A DNA stretch of 64,000 nt from Microvirga soli (GTDB lineage: Bacteria; Pseudomonadota; Alphaproteobacteria; Rhizobiales; Beijerinckiaceae): the NCBI RefSeq assembly GCF_016734765.1, contig NZ_JAERQE010000018.1, forward strand, positions 1 through 64,000, given 5' to 3'. The translations under genes were made by a program, and so were the position numbers. The notes beneath the pieces are model-generated. The model saw only the letters and a list, made by a program, of their open reading frames with translations, made no database searches and had not been told where the DNA came from. This document shows, piece by piece, positions 8,013 to 17,476 of the stretch. Each line of letters opens with the position of its first letter. Position 1 is the stretch's first letter.

Positions 8013-9527
8013 TCACCCCTGCATGCTCTCGTAAAACGCCGCCGGCCCGTCGATTTCCCGCAGTCTCCCCTTGTCGATGAGCAGGAAGCGGGTGCCGATG
8101 GCGTTGACGAAGCTGCGGTCGTGAGAGACCACGATGCAGGTGGCTTCCGCGTCGAGGATCTCGGCCTCCAGCTGCTCGCGCCCTGGAATGTCCACGTGGT
8201 TGGTGGGTTCGTCCATAAGGTAGAAATTCGGCTCGGACAACCGCAGCGCCAGGAGCCCGAGCCGCGCCTTCTGGCCCGGCGACAATCTGGCGATCGGCAG
8301 CCCCTGCCGCTCGATGGAAAAGCCCGCCTCCGCCAGAACCGCGCGGCTGCGCTGATCGCCCAGGCGAAACCGCGACAGGATAAAGTCGTGCGCCGTCGCC
8401 TTGTCGGGCAATTGCCGCATGTCCTGATCCACGTAGCCGAGAGCGAGGCTCGGGCTCACCCGAATGCCGGGCGAGCCGTCGGGCAACCGCATCGCCCGGT
8501 GCAGCAGGCCGATCAGCTGCGACTTGCCGGCGCCGTTGCGGCCCAGCACCACGATGCGGTCGCCCTGCGCCACCTCGAGCTTGGGGATCGTGAAGAGCTT
8601 GCGCGCATCGGGCGTGTGCACCGTCACGTTCTCCAGCGCCATGAGCACCCGCGCATGGGTGCCGCGATTGCCGAGCCGGATCTCGCCCGACCGTTCCCTG
8701 TGCAGGGAACGCGCGGTTTGCTCCAAAGCGTCGGCCCGGCGCTTGATCTGCGCTGACTTGATCTGCGCAGCATCGCTGCCGCTGTTGATGCCGACATTGC
8801 GCAGTTCTTGCGCGCTCTGGCGCAGGCGCTTGACCTCGCGCAGGGTCTTCTCCCGCTGCGCCTGCGCTGCCGCATCGTGCGCCTCCAGCAGATCGCGGGC
8901 GCGTCGGTAGGGATGCGCGAAAGCAATGGATTCCTCCGGCCGCACGAAGAGCGTCTTGCTCGTGCAGGCATCGAGAAAGTCGCGGTCGTGGCTCGCCACC
9001 ACGATGGGCGCGGTATAGCCCGCATTGTTGATCCAGGATTCGAGCTTGAACAGCTTCTCGAGGTCGAGGTGGTTTGTCGGCTCGTCGAGCAGCAGCATGT
9101 CGGGCTGGGTGATCCAGGCCCTGGCAATGAGCGCGAGCCGCTGCCAGCCGCCGCTGAGCGCCCGCATGGGGAGGCTGCGCAGATCGGCCGGCGTATCGAA
9201 CTCGTCGAGCACCATGTCGACGCGCCATTCCTGGGTGACACGCTCATCCGCTGGAAGCGCGGTGAGCAGCATATCGTGCAGCGACAGGTCGAGCAGAGCG
9301 GCGGGAACGTCCTGTTCCACCAGCGCGACGCGCAGGCCCCGGGAGCCGATGATGTCTCCCTCGGTCGGCTCCATGTGGCCGGCGAGACATTTGAGAAGCG
9401 TGGATTTTCCGGCGCCGTTGGCGGCGACCAGCCCAAGGCGGTCGCCCTCGCCGATGACGAGGTTCAGGTTCTGGAACAGGGGCGTGTGGGCAACGACGCC
9501 GACATTGCGAAGGTTCAGGGAAGTCAT
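8013..9527 (-). CDS. ABC-F family ATPase
   Basis: A 504-residue protein with two ABC ATPase domains in one chain and no membrane segments, the hallmark of ABC-F ribosome-associated factors. Domain 1 has Walker A ANGAGKST, signature LSGGW and Walker B LLLDEPTNHLD. Domain 2 has GRNGAGKS, a variant signature LSPGQ and MDEPTNHVD. A charged linker of about 80 residues separates them. ABC-F proteins bind the ribosomal E site and relieve stalls or give antibiotic protection; which applies here is not evident. The start at 9527 (MTSLNLRNVGV) matches the conserved domain beginning. A strong hairpin lies just upstream of the start. Confidence 0.88.
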   Translation of the reverse strand: MTSLNLRNVGVVAHTPLFQNLNLVIGEGDRLGLVAANGAGKSTLLKCLAGHMEPTEGDIIGSRGLRVALVEQDVPAALLDLSLHDMLLTALPADERVTQEWRVDMVLDEFDTPADLRSLPMRALSGGWQRLALIARAWITQPDMLLLDEPTNHLDLEKLFKLESWINNAGYTAPIVVASHDRDFLDACTSKTLFVRPEESIAFAHPYRRARDLLEAHDAAAQAQREKTLREVKRLRQSAQELRNVGINSGSDAAQIKSAQIKRRADALEQTARSLHRERSGEIRLGNRGTHARVLMALENVTVHTPDARKLFTIPKLEVAQGDRIVVLGRNGAGKSQLIGLLHRAMRLPDGSPGIRVSPSLALGYVDQDMRQLPDKATAHDFILSRFRLGDQRSRAVLAEAGFSIERQGLPIARLSPGQKARLGLLALRLSEPNFYLMDEPTNHVDIPGREQLEAEILDAEATCIVVSHDRSFVNAIGTRFLLIDKGRLREIDGPAAFYESMQG

Positions 9528-9949
9528 GGATGGGGTCTCTGGTGCAGCGCGCTCGGGCCTTGGCCTCAAGGAGCGCGAAAATCGTGAACGTGTCAGACGC
9601 GCCGGATCCTTGCGGATGTTAGGCACGGAAAGCCGTTCAGAGCTGACCAGAAGAGATGGAGGCGGTGGTTTGAGAGACCGTCAGATCCGTTCGATGGCCG
9701 GCCCTGCAACAAGCTGCTGCAGGGCGTGCCCAGGGCCGAACGTGCGTTGATGCATCGCTTCAATCATGCAGCCCTCCCTGGTTCGAACGCGGATCAGTAC
9801 GTGAGGCTTAATCGGAAAAGGCCGCGGATGCAACGGGAAGCCACCGACTATGCTTTCAGTCCGGTCGGGTTGTGCGCCATCTCACGCATGCCTCCATGTT
9901 GGTCGTCTATATTACTGGATAGATTCCTATCAGAGGCTCTGTCCTGATC
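9528..9949. other. Non-coding gap between ABC-F gene and exported-protein gene
   Basis: A 422-base divergent intergenic region. It contains a GC-rich hairpin at 9548-9577 (arms CGCGCTC/GAGCGCG with inner CCTTG/CAAGG), 20 bases upstream of the ABC-F start codon. A second palindrome lies at 9702-9722 (CCCTGCA/TGCAGGG). Short ORFs here have no recognisable features. No tRNA fold was found although one T-loop-like string occurs near 9780. It presumably holds the promoters of both divergent genes; I cannot place them. Confidence 0.5.
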
Positions 9950-10459
9950 ATGAAACCTCGCACCTTATGTCTGCACGCGTTCCTGAGCATCGGTGCTTTG
10001 GGAATGGATGGCTCGGCAGCCCTGGCCCAGAACCTGGGGAATTGGCGCGCACTGACGGCCGAGGAGGAGAAGGCCCGTATTGCGAATGTATCTCCTGAAT
10101 CGGTCGATCCCGCGATGATCGAAGCCGACTTCGATGGCGATGGACGGAAGGACAAGGCTTTGATCGCTGTCAGGAAATCCGACGGGGTTTTTGGTCTGAT
10201 CGCAATCCTGAAGGGCCGAATTCATGTGCTCGACACAGATTTGGTGGAGGCATCGGACGGCCTTAGATATGCCGAACCACGCACTTGGGATACCATTTGC
10301 GGCATGCCTGCTAGTGCCAACGATGCAAGTTGCGACGAATATCCCAGTCGCGTGATATTGAAAAATCCGGGAATTTTGTGGATCGGCAATGGCCGAACGT
10401 CCCTCTATTTCTGGAGCAGGAAAACAAAAAGCTTCGACGTCGTCTTGATGGTTGACTAG
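9950..10459 (+). CDS. Small exported protein of unknown function (FG-GAP-like)
   Basis: A 169-residue protein I do not recognise. It begins with an export signal (LHAFLSIGALGMDGSAALAQ), probably cleaved after ALA near residue 26. A DFDGDGRKDKALI segment (about 64-76) resembles the calcium-binding loop of FG-GAP/VCBS or dockerin-type repeats. Two cysteines (in TICGM and ASCDEY) could form a disulphide. Base composition is visibly less GC-rich than neighbouring genes, which may indicate acquisition. It stands alone between the divergent ABC-F gene and the convergent YggS gene. A function cannot be assigned. Confidence 0.65.
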   Translation: MKPRTLCLHAFLSIGALGMDGSAALAQNLGNWRALTAEEEKARIANVSPESVDPAMIEADFDGDGRKDKALIAVRKSDGVFGLIAILKGRIHVLDTDLVEASDGLRYAEPRTWDTICGMPASANDASCDEYPSRVILKNPGILWIGNGRTSLYFWSRKTKSFDVVLMVD

Positions 10460-10466
10460 CGCCGCC

Positions 10467-11144
10467 TCAAAGCCCCGGCCGACTCCCGAAAATCGCGCTG
10501 CCCACCCGCACATGGGTGGCTCCTAACTGGATCGCCGCGTCGAAGTCCGCGCTCATGCCCATGGACAACAACTTCAAGCCATGACGCTGGGCGATGGTGT
10601 TGAGGAGGGCGAAGTGGGGTGACGGCGGGTCCTCGGCCGGCGGGATGCACATGAGGCCCTCGATCGCTAGGCCGTATTTCGTGCGGCAGGCCTCGAGGAA
10701 GGCATCGACCTGGGTGGGGATCACCCCGCCCTTCTGCGGCTCCTCGCCGGTATTCACCTGCACGAAGAGGCGCGGCTTCTTCCCCTGCTTGGCGATTTCC
10801 TTGGCCAGTGCCTCCGCCAGCGATGGGCGGTCGAGGGTGTGGATCGCGTCGAAGAGCTCCACCGCTTCCCTGGCCTTGTTGGACTGGAGCGGACCGATCA
10901 TGTGGAGCTCCACGTCCGGGTAACGCTCACGCAGAGCGGGCCACTTGGCTTTGGCTTCCTGCACGTAGTTCTCGCCGAACACCCGCTGGCCTGCGGCAAG
11001 CACCGGCTCGATAGCCTCGGCTGGAAAGATTTTTGAAACAGCCACGAGGGTGATGGAGGATGGGTCGCGGTCGTAATCGGAGGCGGAGCGCCGGATGCTC
11101 TCCTGCACCTGCTTTAAGCCTTCGACTGCGTCGTTCTCGCTCAT
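10467..11144 (-). CDS. YggS-family pyridoxal-phosphate homeostasis protein
   Basis: A 225-residue single-domain PLP-binding protein of the YggS/PROSC (PLPBP) family, which buffers pyridoxal 5'-phosphate and affects amino-acid and keto-acid pools. The PLP lysine is K38 in LVAVSKIFPAE. Other signatures are FGENYVQEA, LHMIGPLQSNK and the C-terminal phosphate-binding MGMSADFDAAI...VRVGSAIFG. Length is normal. It is transcribed away from leuS across a repeat-bearing intergenic region, and is convergent with the exported-protein gene. No enzymatic activity is known for the family. Confidence 0.92.
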   Translation of the reverse strand: MSENDAVEGLKQVQESIRRSASDYDRDPSSITLVAVSKIFPAEAIEPVLAAGQRVFGENYVQEAKAKWPALRERYPDVELHMIGPLQSNKAREAVELFDAIHTLDRPSLAEALAKEIAKQGKKPRLFVQVNTGEEPQKGGVIPTQVDAFLEACRTKYGLAIEGLMCIPPAEDPPSPHFALLNTIAQRHGLKLLSMGMSADFDAAIQLGATHVRVGSAIFGSRPGL

Positions 11145-11167
11145 GGGACCCTCTCTCGTTCTGCCCT

Positions 11168-11275
11168 GTCATCCCCGGCCGGAGATGGCGATAGCCATGG
11201 CAGGGGAAGGGAATCCACGGTCAGGCGCCGCGCTATGGATCCCCTTCCCGGCCCTTTCGGGCCGCCGGAGATGAC
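11168..11275. repeat. Long imperfect palindrome between yggS and leuS
   Basis: The ends are complementary (GTCATC near 11168 and GATGAC ending 11275). Internal arms GGGGAAGGGAATCCA and TGGATCCCCTTCCC also pair, giving a long cruciform-capable element of about 108 bases. It belongs to the same general class of intergenic palindromes seen elsewhere in the window (for example 37873-37968 and 56196-56289), sharing GTCATCCC/CCGGA-type ends. No coding potential. Confidence 0.6.
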
Positions 11276-11403
11276 ACCAGAGCAAAACCTGATCGTCTCC
11301 TACACGCGAAACCGTTGACCGCGCGGGAGAGCTGTGTCCTAGTCCGCCGCAACGTGGCGGCGCAAGCCGCTTGAATCCCTAAACGACGGATGATTTGAGA
11401 AAA

Positions 11404-14025
11404 ATGAGGCCCGAGCGCTACAACGCCAAGGAAGCCGAGCTGAAATGGCGGAAGGTCTGGAACGACCGCGACCTGTTCAAGACCAACAACGACGATCCGC
11501 GTCCGAAATACTACGTGCTCGAGATGTTCCCCTATCCGTCGGGGCGCATCCACATGGGCCACGTGCGCAACTACACCATGGGCGACGTGGTGGCGCGCTA
11601 CAAGCGCGCCCGCGGCTTCAACGTGCTCCACCCAATGGGCTGGGACGCCTTCGGCATGCCGGCCGAGAACGCCGCTATGCAGAACAAGGTCCACCCCAAG
11701 GAATGGACCTATGCCAATATCGCCACCATGCGCGCCCAACTGCAGAGCATGGGCCTGGCCATCGACTGGAGCCGCGAGATCGCCACCTGCGATCCGAGCT
11801 ATTACCGGCACCAGCAGCGCATGTTCCTGGATTTCCTGGAAGCCGGCCTCGTCGACCGCAAGACCGCGAAGGTCAACTGGGATCCGGTGGACCATACGGT
11901 GCTCGCCAACGAGCAGGTGATCGACGGGCGCGGCTGGCGCTCGGGCGCCCTGGTGGAGCAGCGCGAGCTGACCCAGTGGTTTTTGAAGATCACCGATTTC
12001 GCCCAGGATCTCGACGAGCGGCTCGACACGCTCGACCGCTGGCCCGAGAAGGTGCGCCTGATGCAGCGCAACTGGATCGGTCGCTCCGAGGGCTTGCTGG
12101 TGCGCTTCGCGTTGAAGCCCGACACCGTGCCGAACAACGAGACCGAGCTGCAGATCTATACGACGCGCCCCGACACCCTGTTCGGCGCGAAGTTCATGGC
12201 GGTGGCACCCGACCATCCGCTGGCCCGGGCTGCGGCCGAGAAGAACCCGGAGCTTGCCGCCTTCATCGAGGAGTGCAAGCGCGTCGGCACGGCCCAGGAG
12301 GCCATCGACAAGGCCGAGAAGCTGGGCTTCGACACCGGCATCCGGGCTGAGCATCCGTTCGACCCGAATTGGACCCTGCCGGTTTACGTCGCGAACTTCA
12401 TCCTGATGGAATACGGCACCGGCGCCATCTTCGGCTGCCCGGCGCATGACCAGCGCGACCTGGATTTCGTCAACAAATATGGCCTGGGCAACACCCCGGT
12501 GGTGTGCCCGCCGGACCAGGACCCGGCTGCCTTCGTGATCACCGACGTGGCCTATGACGGCGAAGGCCGGATGATCAATTCCCGCTTCCTCGATGGCATG
12601 ACCATCGCCGAAGCCAAGGAGGAGGTCGCCCGTCGCCTGGAAGCCGAGACCCGCGGCAACCGTTCCGTGGCTGAGCGCAAGGTGAATTTCCGCCTGCGCG
12701 ACTGGGGCATCTCGCGCCAGCGCTACTGGGGCTGCCCGATCCCGGTGATCCATTGCGATGCCTGCGGCGTCGTGCCGGTGCCGAAGGATCAGCTGCCGGT
12801 GGTGCTGCCGGAGGACGTGTCCTTCGACGTGCCGGGCAATCCGCTCGACCGTCACGCCAGCTGGAAGAACGTGAGTTGCCCGCAATGCGGCGCCAAGGCC
12901 CGGCGCGAGACGGACACCATGGACACCTTCGTGGATTCGTCCTGGTACTTCGCGCGCTTTACCGACCCGACCCTAACCGATCAGCCGACGGATCGCGCGA
13001 CCGTCGATTCCTGGCTGCCGGTCGATCAGTATATCGGCGGCATCGAGCATGCGATCCTGCACCTGCTCTATTCGCGCTTCTTCACCCGCGCCATGAAGAA
13101 GACGGGCCATGCCGGCCTCGACGAGCCCTTCGCCGGCCTGTTCACGCAGGGCATGGTGGTGCACGAGACCTATAAGGACCAGAGCGGCGCTTGGGTGCTG
13201 CCCTCCGACGTGCGCTTCGAGACTGAAGGCGGCACGCGCAAGGCCTTCCATGTGGAGACCGGCGCCCCGATCGAAATCGGCTCGATCGAGAAGATGTCGA
13301 AGTCGAAGAAGAACACGGTCGATCCCGACGAGATCATCGCGTCCTATGGGGCCGACACGGCCCGCTGGTTCATGCTGTCCGACTCCCCGCCGGAGCGCGA
13401 CGTGATCTGGACCGAGGAGGGCGTGCAGGGTGCAGGCCGCTTCATCCAGCGCGTGTGGCGCCTGATCGGCGAGATCGCGGACCGTATGGGCAGCGGTAAG
13501 GGTGCTGCGGCCGAGGGGCCGATTGCGCTCGCCGTGCGCAAGGCCGCCCACAAGGCGCTCGCCGCCGTGGAAGAAGATGTGGAGCGCTTGCGCTTCAACC
13601 GCTGCGTCGCGCATCTCTATGAGCTGGCCAACGCGCTGCAGGATCTGGCGAACCAGGCCAAGAGTGCCGACGAGCCGGGCGTCGGCGCAGCCTTTGTCGA
13701 AGCCGGGCGCATCTTCGTGCAGCTGCTCGCTCCCATGATGCCGCATCTGGCGGAGGAATGCTGGGAGGGCTTAGGTCAATCCGGCCTCGTGGCCGATGCC
13801 CCCTGGCCGCAGGTGGATCGCTCGCTGCTGGTCGAGGACACGGTCACCCTGCCGGTGCAGGTGAACGGCAAGAAGCGGGCCGACGTGACGGTTGCCCGCG
13901 ACGCGGATCAGGCTACAGTCGAGGCTGCCGTGCTTGCTCTCGAGGCCGTTCAGAAGGCCATGGAGGGCAAGCCCGCCCGCAAGATTATCGTCGTTCCCCA
14001 GAGGATCGTGAATGTCGTCGCTTAA
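11404..14025 (+). CDS. leuS: Leucyl-tRNA synthetase
   Basis: An 873-residue class I aminoacyl-tRNA synthetase that charges tRNA-Leu. It has the HIGH-type motif ([16 protein letters not shown], about residues 45-60), an inserted CP1 editing domain with TTRPDTLFG, and the [14 protein letters not shown] loop in the C-terminal half, followed by the anticodon-binding domain. The ATG at 11404 is preferred; an in-frame TTG lies 9 bases upstream. The 3' end overlaps the start of lptE by 14 bases, and holA follows, giving a leuS-lptE-holA operon that is standard in proteobacteria. Confidence 0.98.
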   Translation: MRPERYNAKEAELKWRKVWNDRDLFKTNNDDPRPKYYVLEMFPYPSGRIHMGHVRNYTMGDVVARYKRARGFNVLHPMGWDAFGMPAENAAMQNKVHPKEWTYANIATMRAQLQSMGLAIDWSREIATCDPSYYRHQQRMFLDFLEAGLVDRKTAKVNWDPVDHTVLANEQVIDGRGWRSGALVEQRELTQWFLKITDFAQDLDERLDTLDRWPEKVRLMQRNWIGRSEGLLVRFALKPDTVPNNETELQIYTTRPDTLFGAKFMAVAPDHPLARAAAEKNPELAAFIEECKRVGTAQEAIDKAEKLGFDTGIRAEHPFDPNWTLPVYVANFILMEYGTGAIFGCPAHDQRDLDFVNKYGLGNTPVVCPPDQDPAAFVITDVAYDGEGRMINSRFLDGMTIAEAKEEVARRLEAETRGNRSVAERKVNFRLRDWGISRQRYWGCPIPVIHCDACGVVPVPKDQLPVVLPEDVSFDVPGNPLDRHASWKNVSCPQCGAKARRETDTMDTFVDSSWYFARFTDPTLTDQPTDRATVDSWLPVDQYIGGIEHAILHLLYSRFFTRAMKKTGHAGLDEPFAGLFTQGMVVHETYKDQSGAWVLPSDVRFETEGGTRKAFHVETGAPIEIGSIEKMSKSKKNTVDPDEIIASYGADTARWFMLSDSPPERDVIWTEEGVQGAGRFIQRVWRLIGEIADRMGSGKGAAAEGPIALAVRKAAHKALAAVEEDVERLRFNRCVAHLYELANALQDLANQAKSADEPGVGAAFVEAGRIFVQLLAPMMPHLAEECWEGLGQSGLVADAPWPQVDRSLLVEDTVTLPVQVNGKKRADVTVARDADQATVEAAVLALEAVQKAMEGKPARKIIVVPQRIVNVVA

Positions 14026-14548
14026 CCTGAAGGGCCTTGCCCACTTCGTTGTCGTGGCAGGCCTCTCTCTGGGCCTGTCCGCCTGCTTTCGGCCTCTCCA
14101 CGGCCCGACGGCGTCCGGGCAATCGCTCCAGACGGAGCTTGCCTCCATCGACGTGCCGGAGGTGGAATGGCCGCCTCAGCTGGCCAATGCGGGCCATTAC
14201 CTGCGCAGCGAGCTGATCTATGCCCTGAATGGCTCGGGCTCGGCGACACCGAAGCGCTACAACCTGCGTCTTGCCTTCACCAAATCGCAGACGAGCCCGG
14301 TTGTCGACACGCAGTACGGCACGGCAAGCTCGGTGATTGTCGGCGGAACGTTGACCTATACGCTCACCAGCCTCGACGGTGCCACGGTGATCACCCAGGG
14401 CACCGCCACCTCCAGCGCGAGCTTCGACCGCTTCCCGCAGCGTTTCGCCAATATCCGGGCGGCGCGCGATGCCGAGATCAGGCTGACCAAGGACTTGGCC
14501 GATCAGGTGAGAACCCGGCTGTCGGCGGTGCTCGCCACCCGAACCTGA
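14012..14548 (+). CDS. lptE: LPS-assembly lipoprotein LptE
   Basis: A 178-residue lipoprotein. The signal ends in a lipobox, LSAC, with C25 as the lipidated residue. The remainder is the alpha/beta LptE fold ([40 protein letters not shown]). LptE plugs the LptD barrel and delivers lipopolysaccharide to the outer leaflet. Sequence conservation in this family is low; the assignment leans on the lipobox, size and position between leuS and holA, which is its usual place. It overlaps leuS by 14 bases, implying translational coupling. Confidence 0.9.
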   Translation: MSSLNLKGLAHFVVVAGLSLGLSACFRPLHGPTASGQSLQTELASIDVPEVEWPPQLANAGHYLRSELIYALNGSGSATPKRYNLRLAFTKSQTSPVVDTQYGTASSVIVGGTLTYTLTSLDGATVITQGTATSSASFDRFPQRFANIRAARDAEIRLTKDLADQVRTRLSAVLATRT

Positions 14549-14552
14549 CGTC

Positions 14553-15572
14553 ATGGTGGCGGTGAAAGCCGGCGACGTGGAAGGGGCGCTACGGCGTCCC
14601 GATCCGCGCATCGGCGTCTTCCTGTTCTACGGGCCCGACATGGGCCTCATCAACGAGCGCGCCCGGATGGTGGCCGAGCGCTCCGTGGACGACGCGTCCG
14701 ATCCGTTCCAGATGATCCGCATCGACGGCGATGACATCGCGGCCGATCCCGGACGTCTGGCGGACGAAGCCGGCACCATGGGGCTGTTCGGGGGCAAGCG
14801 CGCCATCTGGGTGAAATCCACCTCGCGCAACATCGCGCCGGCCGTCGACGCGGTTCTCAAAGGCGAGTTGCAGGACACGGTGATCGTCATTGAAGGCGGC
14901 GATCTGCAGAAATCGTCCCCTCTGCGCACCCTTTGCGAGCGCTCTCAGAAGGCACTCGCCCTGCCCTGCTATGCGGACGAGGCGAGAAATCTCGGCGCGG
15001 TCGTCGACGAGGCCTTGAAGGCAGGCGGCTTTTCGATCCAGCGCGACGCACGCACGGCCCTGATCGCGAGCCTCGGCGGCGACCGCCTCGCCACCCGCGG
15101 CGAACTCAACAAGCTGATGCTCTATGCCCATGGCCAGCGGGAGATTACGCTGGCCGATGTGGACGCCATCATGAGCGACGTGTCGAGCCTTGCCATGGAT
15201 GCGGTGATCGACGCCGCCTTTGCCGGTGAAGGCACAGGCCTCGAGACCGGCTCCCGTCGTCTCGCGGCCGAAGGCGTGAACGCGAGCGTGCTGCTCGGCG
15301 CGGCGCTCCGCCATGCCATGATGCTGCTCACGGCCCGCCTCTCCGTCGAGGAAGGACGCCCGATCCCGGCCGTCATGGAGACCATGCGCAGCCTGCATTT
15401 TCGGCGAAAGCCCCTGGTCGAGCGTCATCTCCAGCGGTGGACTGGCGACAGCCTGAAGAACGCGATCACGCTTCTGCAGGCCAATCTGCTCCAGACCCGC
15501 CGCATGGCCGATCTCGGCGACACGATCGCGGCCAAGACCCTGCTCGACATCGCCCGAACGGCGCGGCGGTAG
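14553..15572 (+). CDS. holA: DNA polymerase III delta subunit
   Basis: A 339-residue clamp-loader delta subunit, which opens the beta sliding clamp during replication. It shows the family N-terminal region (FLFYGPDMGLINERARMVAE), an AAA+-like fold without a functional P-loop, and the C-terminal helical domain (ALRHAMMLLTARLSVEEGR; RRKPLVERHLQRW). It follows lptE after 4 bases and closes the leuS operon. The gene ends just before a dispersed repeat. Confidence 0.92.
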   Translation: MVAVKAGDVEGALRRPDPRIGVFLFYGPDMGLINERARMVAERSVDDASDPFQMIRIDGDDIAADPGRLADEAGTMGLFGGKRAIWVKSTSRNIAPAVDAVLKGELQDTVIVIEGGDLQKSSPLRTLCERSQKALALPCYADEARNLGAVVDEALKAGGFSIQRDARTALIASLGGDRLATRGELNKLMLYAHGQREITLADVDAIMSDVSSLAMDAVIDAAFAGEGTGLETGSRRLAAEGVNASVLLGAALRHAMMLLTARLSVEEGRPIPAVMETMRSLHFRRKPLVERHLQRWTGDSLKNAITLLQANLLQTRRMADLGDTIAAKTLLDIARTARR

Positions 15573-15605
15573 ATCTGAGCGACTTCTCTTTACAGAAAGT
15601 ATTGT

Positions 15606-15711
15606 CCTCATCCTGAGGAGGATTGCGCTAGCAATTCGTCTCGAAGGAGCGTCCAGAGTACACTGGAACCTCGTTCGAGAAGCAGACTGATGTCTGCTCC
15701 TCAGGTTGAGG
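15606..15711. repeat. 106-bp dispersed repeat, second copy (inverted relative to the 7.8-kb copy)
   Basis: Ends CCTCATCCTGAGGAG and GCTCCTCAGGTTGAGG are near-perfect inverted repeats, with internal hairpins around GATTGC/GCAATTC and AGAC/GTCT. It aligns with the reverse complement of 7826-7932. It sits between the converging holA and parB genes. No ORF; no obvious target-site duplication was identified. Confidence 0.75.
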
Positions 15712-15737
15712 TTGTGCGAGAGAAGGCCGTGTAACAA

Positions 15738-16619
15738 TTACGGATTCAACCGACGGCACAGACCGTCGAGCTGGTCCAAGGTCTTGTACTTGATGCGCAA
15801 TTCGCCGCCCTGGCCTTTGTGATCGATGCTGACGGTCAGACCGAGCACGTCCTGCAGGGCCTTTTCGAGAGCGCGAGTGTCGGGGTCCTTCTCCGTCGGG
15901 CCGGGCTTGGCCGCCTTCGCGGCAGCCTTCGACGCGTTGCCTGAATCTGCCTGAGCGATCTCCTCGACTTGGCGCACGCTCATGCCCTCGTCGACGACGC
16001 GCTTGGCCACTTGGACCGGGTCGTTGACGGAGAGCAGGGCGCGGCCGTGGCCGGCGGTGATCTGCCGGTCGATCAGCAGCTTGCGCACGGTCACCGGCAG
16101 CTCGGCGAGGCGTAGCATGTTGGCGATGTGGCTGCGGCTCTTGCCGATGATCTTGGAGAGGTTTTCCTGCGTGTAGGAGAACTCGGCCATCAGGCGCGAA
16201 TAGCCTTCCGCCTCCTCGATGGGGTTGAGGTCGGCGCGCTGGACGTTCTCAAGAATCGCGTATTCGAGCGAGGTCTTGTCGTCGATATGGACGACAACCA
16301 CCGGAACCCGGTGCAATCCAGCCTTCTGGGCCGCGCGCCAGCGGCGTTCGCCGGCGACGATCTCGTATTGGTCGATGCTGTTGGGGATCGGTCGCACGAC
16401 GATGGGCTGGATGATGCCGCGATCCTTGATCGACTGGGTCAGCTCGCTCAGATCCGTATCGTCGAAGACCTTGCGCGGGTTGCGCGGGTTTGCGCGCAGG
16501 AATTCCACGGGCACGGATTTCGGCACGAAGCCCTTGCGCTCGAGATTGCCCATCTCCTCCCCGACTTCGCCGATGAGGGCAGCCAATCCACGGCCCAGCG
16601 ATTTCGTCTCTTTAGCCAT
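15738..16619 (-). CDS. parB: Chromosome-partitioning protein ParB
   Basis: A 293-residue ParB CTPase clamp that loads on parS and spreads. The N-terminal nuclease-like domain has GERRWRAAQKAG (CTP-binding) and the partner motif KTSLEYAILENVQRADLNP. The central helix-turn-helix has YTQENLSKIIGKSRSHIANM and contacts parS. The C-terminal dimerisation domain ends the protein. It is the last gene of the leftward parA-parB unit, 17 bases after parA. Two perfect parS sites lie 1.4 and 3.4 kb away (18049 and 20038), so the whole segregation module is here, about 10-13 kb from the predicted origin. Confidence 0.97.
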   Translation of the reverse strand: MAKETKSLGRGLAALIGEVGEEMGNLERKGFVPKSVPVEFLRANPRNPRKVFDDTDLSELTQSIKDRGIIQPIVVRPIPNSIDQYEIVAGERRWRAAQKAGLHRVPVVVVHIDDKTSLEYAILENVQRADLNPIEEAEGYSRLMAEFSYTQENLSKIIGKSRSHIANMLRLAELPVTVRKLLIDRQITAGHGRALLSVNDPVQVAKRVVDEGMSVRQVEEIAQADSGNASKAAAKAAKPGPTEKDPDTRALEKALQDVLGLTVSIDHKGQGGELRIKYKTLDQLDGLCRRLNP

Positions 16620-16636
16620 TGTGGTCTCTCAAGCTC

Positions 16637-17476
16637 TCAAGCGGCGCGCAGCGCGCGTTCGCGCTGGATGACTTCGGAGGCCAGACGCAGATAAGCCTGC
16701 GAGCCGGCGCATTTCAGATCGTAAAGCAGAACCGGCTTGCCGTGGGATGGCGCCTCGGACACGCGCACGTTGCGCGGGATCATGGTCTCGTAGACCTTGG
16801 CACCCATGAACTGGCGCACGTCGGCTACGACTTGGCCCGACAGGTTGTTGCGCGGGTCGAACATGGTCAGCACCACCCCGTGAATCGTCAGCTCCGGGTT
16901 GAGGGCTGAACGGACCTGTTCAACCGTCTTGAGCAGCTGGCTGAGGCCTTCCAGAGCAAAAAATTCGCATTGCAACGGCACTAGAACTGCGTCAGCAGCG
17001 GTCAAGGCGTTGATGGTCAGAAGATTAAGCGATGGCGGGCAATCGATCAAAACATAGGTAAAAGGTTCGCTTACCTCAGAGGCTGAAAGTTCCTGAATGG
17101 CCGAGCGGAGGCGGTGAGCCCGGTTCCGCTCGTTGGCGATCTCCAGTTCGATGCCGAGGAGGTCGAGAGTCGACGGTGCGACCGACAATCCGGGCACCAC
17201 TGTCTCGGTGATGCTCTCCTCTAGGGAGGCTTCGCCGGCAAGCACATGATAGGTCGAGGTCTGCCGGTTCTTCCGGTCAATGCCGAGGCCCGTCGAGGCG
17301 TTGCCCTGCGGATCGAGATCGATGATCAGCACCCGCTCGCCGATGGCGGCGAGCGCCGTGCCGAGATTGATCGCCGTCGTGGTCTTGCCGACGCCGCCCT
17401 TCTGGTTGGCGAGCACGAGAACGCGCGGCTTCACCCCACGCGCGCCTGCTTCGGGTCCGTTGCGGTCGGTCATCAT
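16637..17476 (-). CDS. parA: Chromosome-partitioning ATPase ParA (Soj-like)
   Basis: A 279-residue deviant-Walker ATPase. The KGGVGKTTTAINLGTAL P-loop near residue 25 carries the signature lysine of the MinD/ParA family, and VLIDCPPSLNLL is the Walker B region. ParA forms nucleoid-bound dimers that pull ParB-parS complexes apart after origin duplication. It overlaps the end of rsmG by 4 bases (ATGA) and precedes parB, so mnmG-rsmG-parA-parB probably form one transcript. Length is normal for chromosomal ParA. Confidence 0.97.
   Translation of the reverse strand: MMTDRNGPEAGARGVKPRVLVLANQKGGVGKTTTAINLGTALAAIGERVLIIDLDPQGNASTGLGIDRKNRQTSTYHVLAGEASLEESITETVVPGLSVAPSTLDLLGIELEIANERNRAHRLRSAIQELSASEVSEPFTYVLIDCPPSLNLLTINALTAADAVLVPLQCEFFALEGLSQLLKTVEQVRSALNPELTIHGVVLTMFDPRNNLSGQVVADVRQFMGAKVYETMIPRNVRVSEAPSHGKPVLLYDLKCAGSQAYLRLASEVIQRERALRAA

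Noticed and set aside
7999-9228. 409-codon frame on the same strand as the ABC-F gene in another phase
   Set aside because: Arg/Ala-rich with no motif; the ABC-F frame carries both Walker sets.
9770-9795. T-loop-like GGTTCGAAC suggesting a tRNA
   Set aside because: Flanking bases do not pair as a T-stem and no acceptor or anticodon arm can be built.
9726-9947. 73-codon ORF between the ABC-F gene and the exported-protein gene
   Set aside because: No ribosome site, no domain, and composition unlike neighbouring proteins.
11233-12885. Long open frame antisense to leuS (550 codons)
   Set aside because: Composition is His/Gly/Arg/Val-rich without domains; it mirrors the codon bias of leuS on the other strand, a common artefact in GC-rich DNA.
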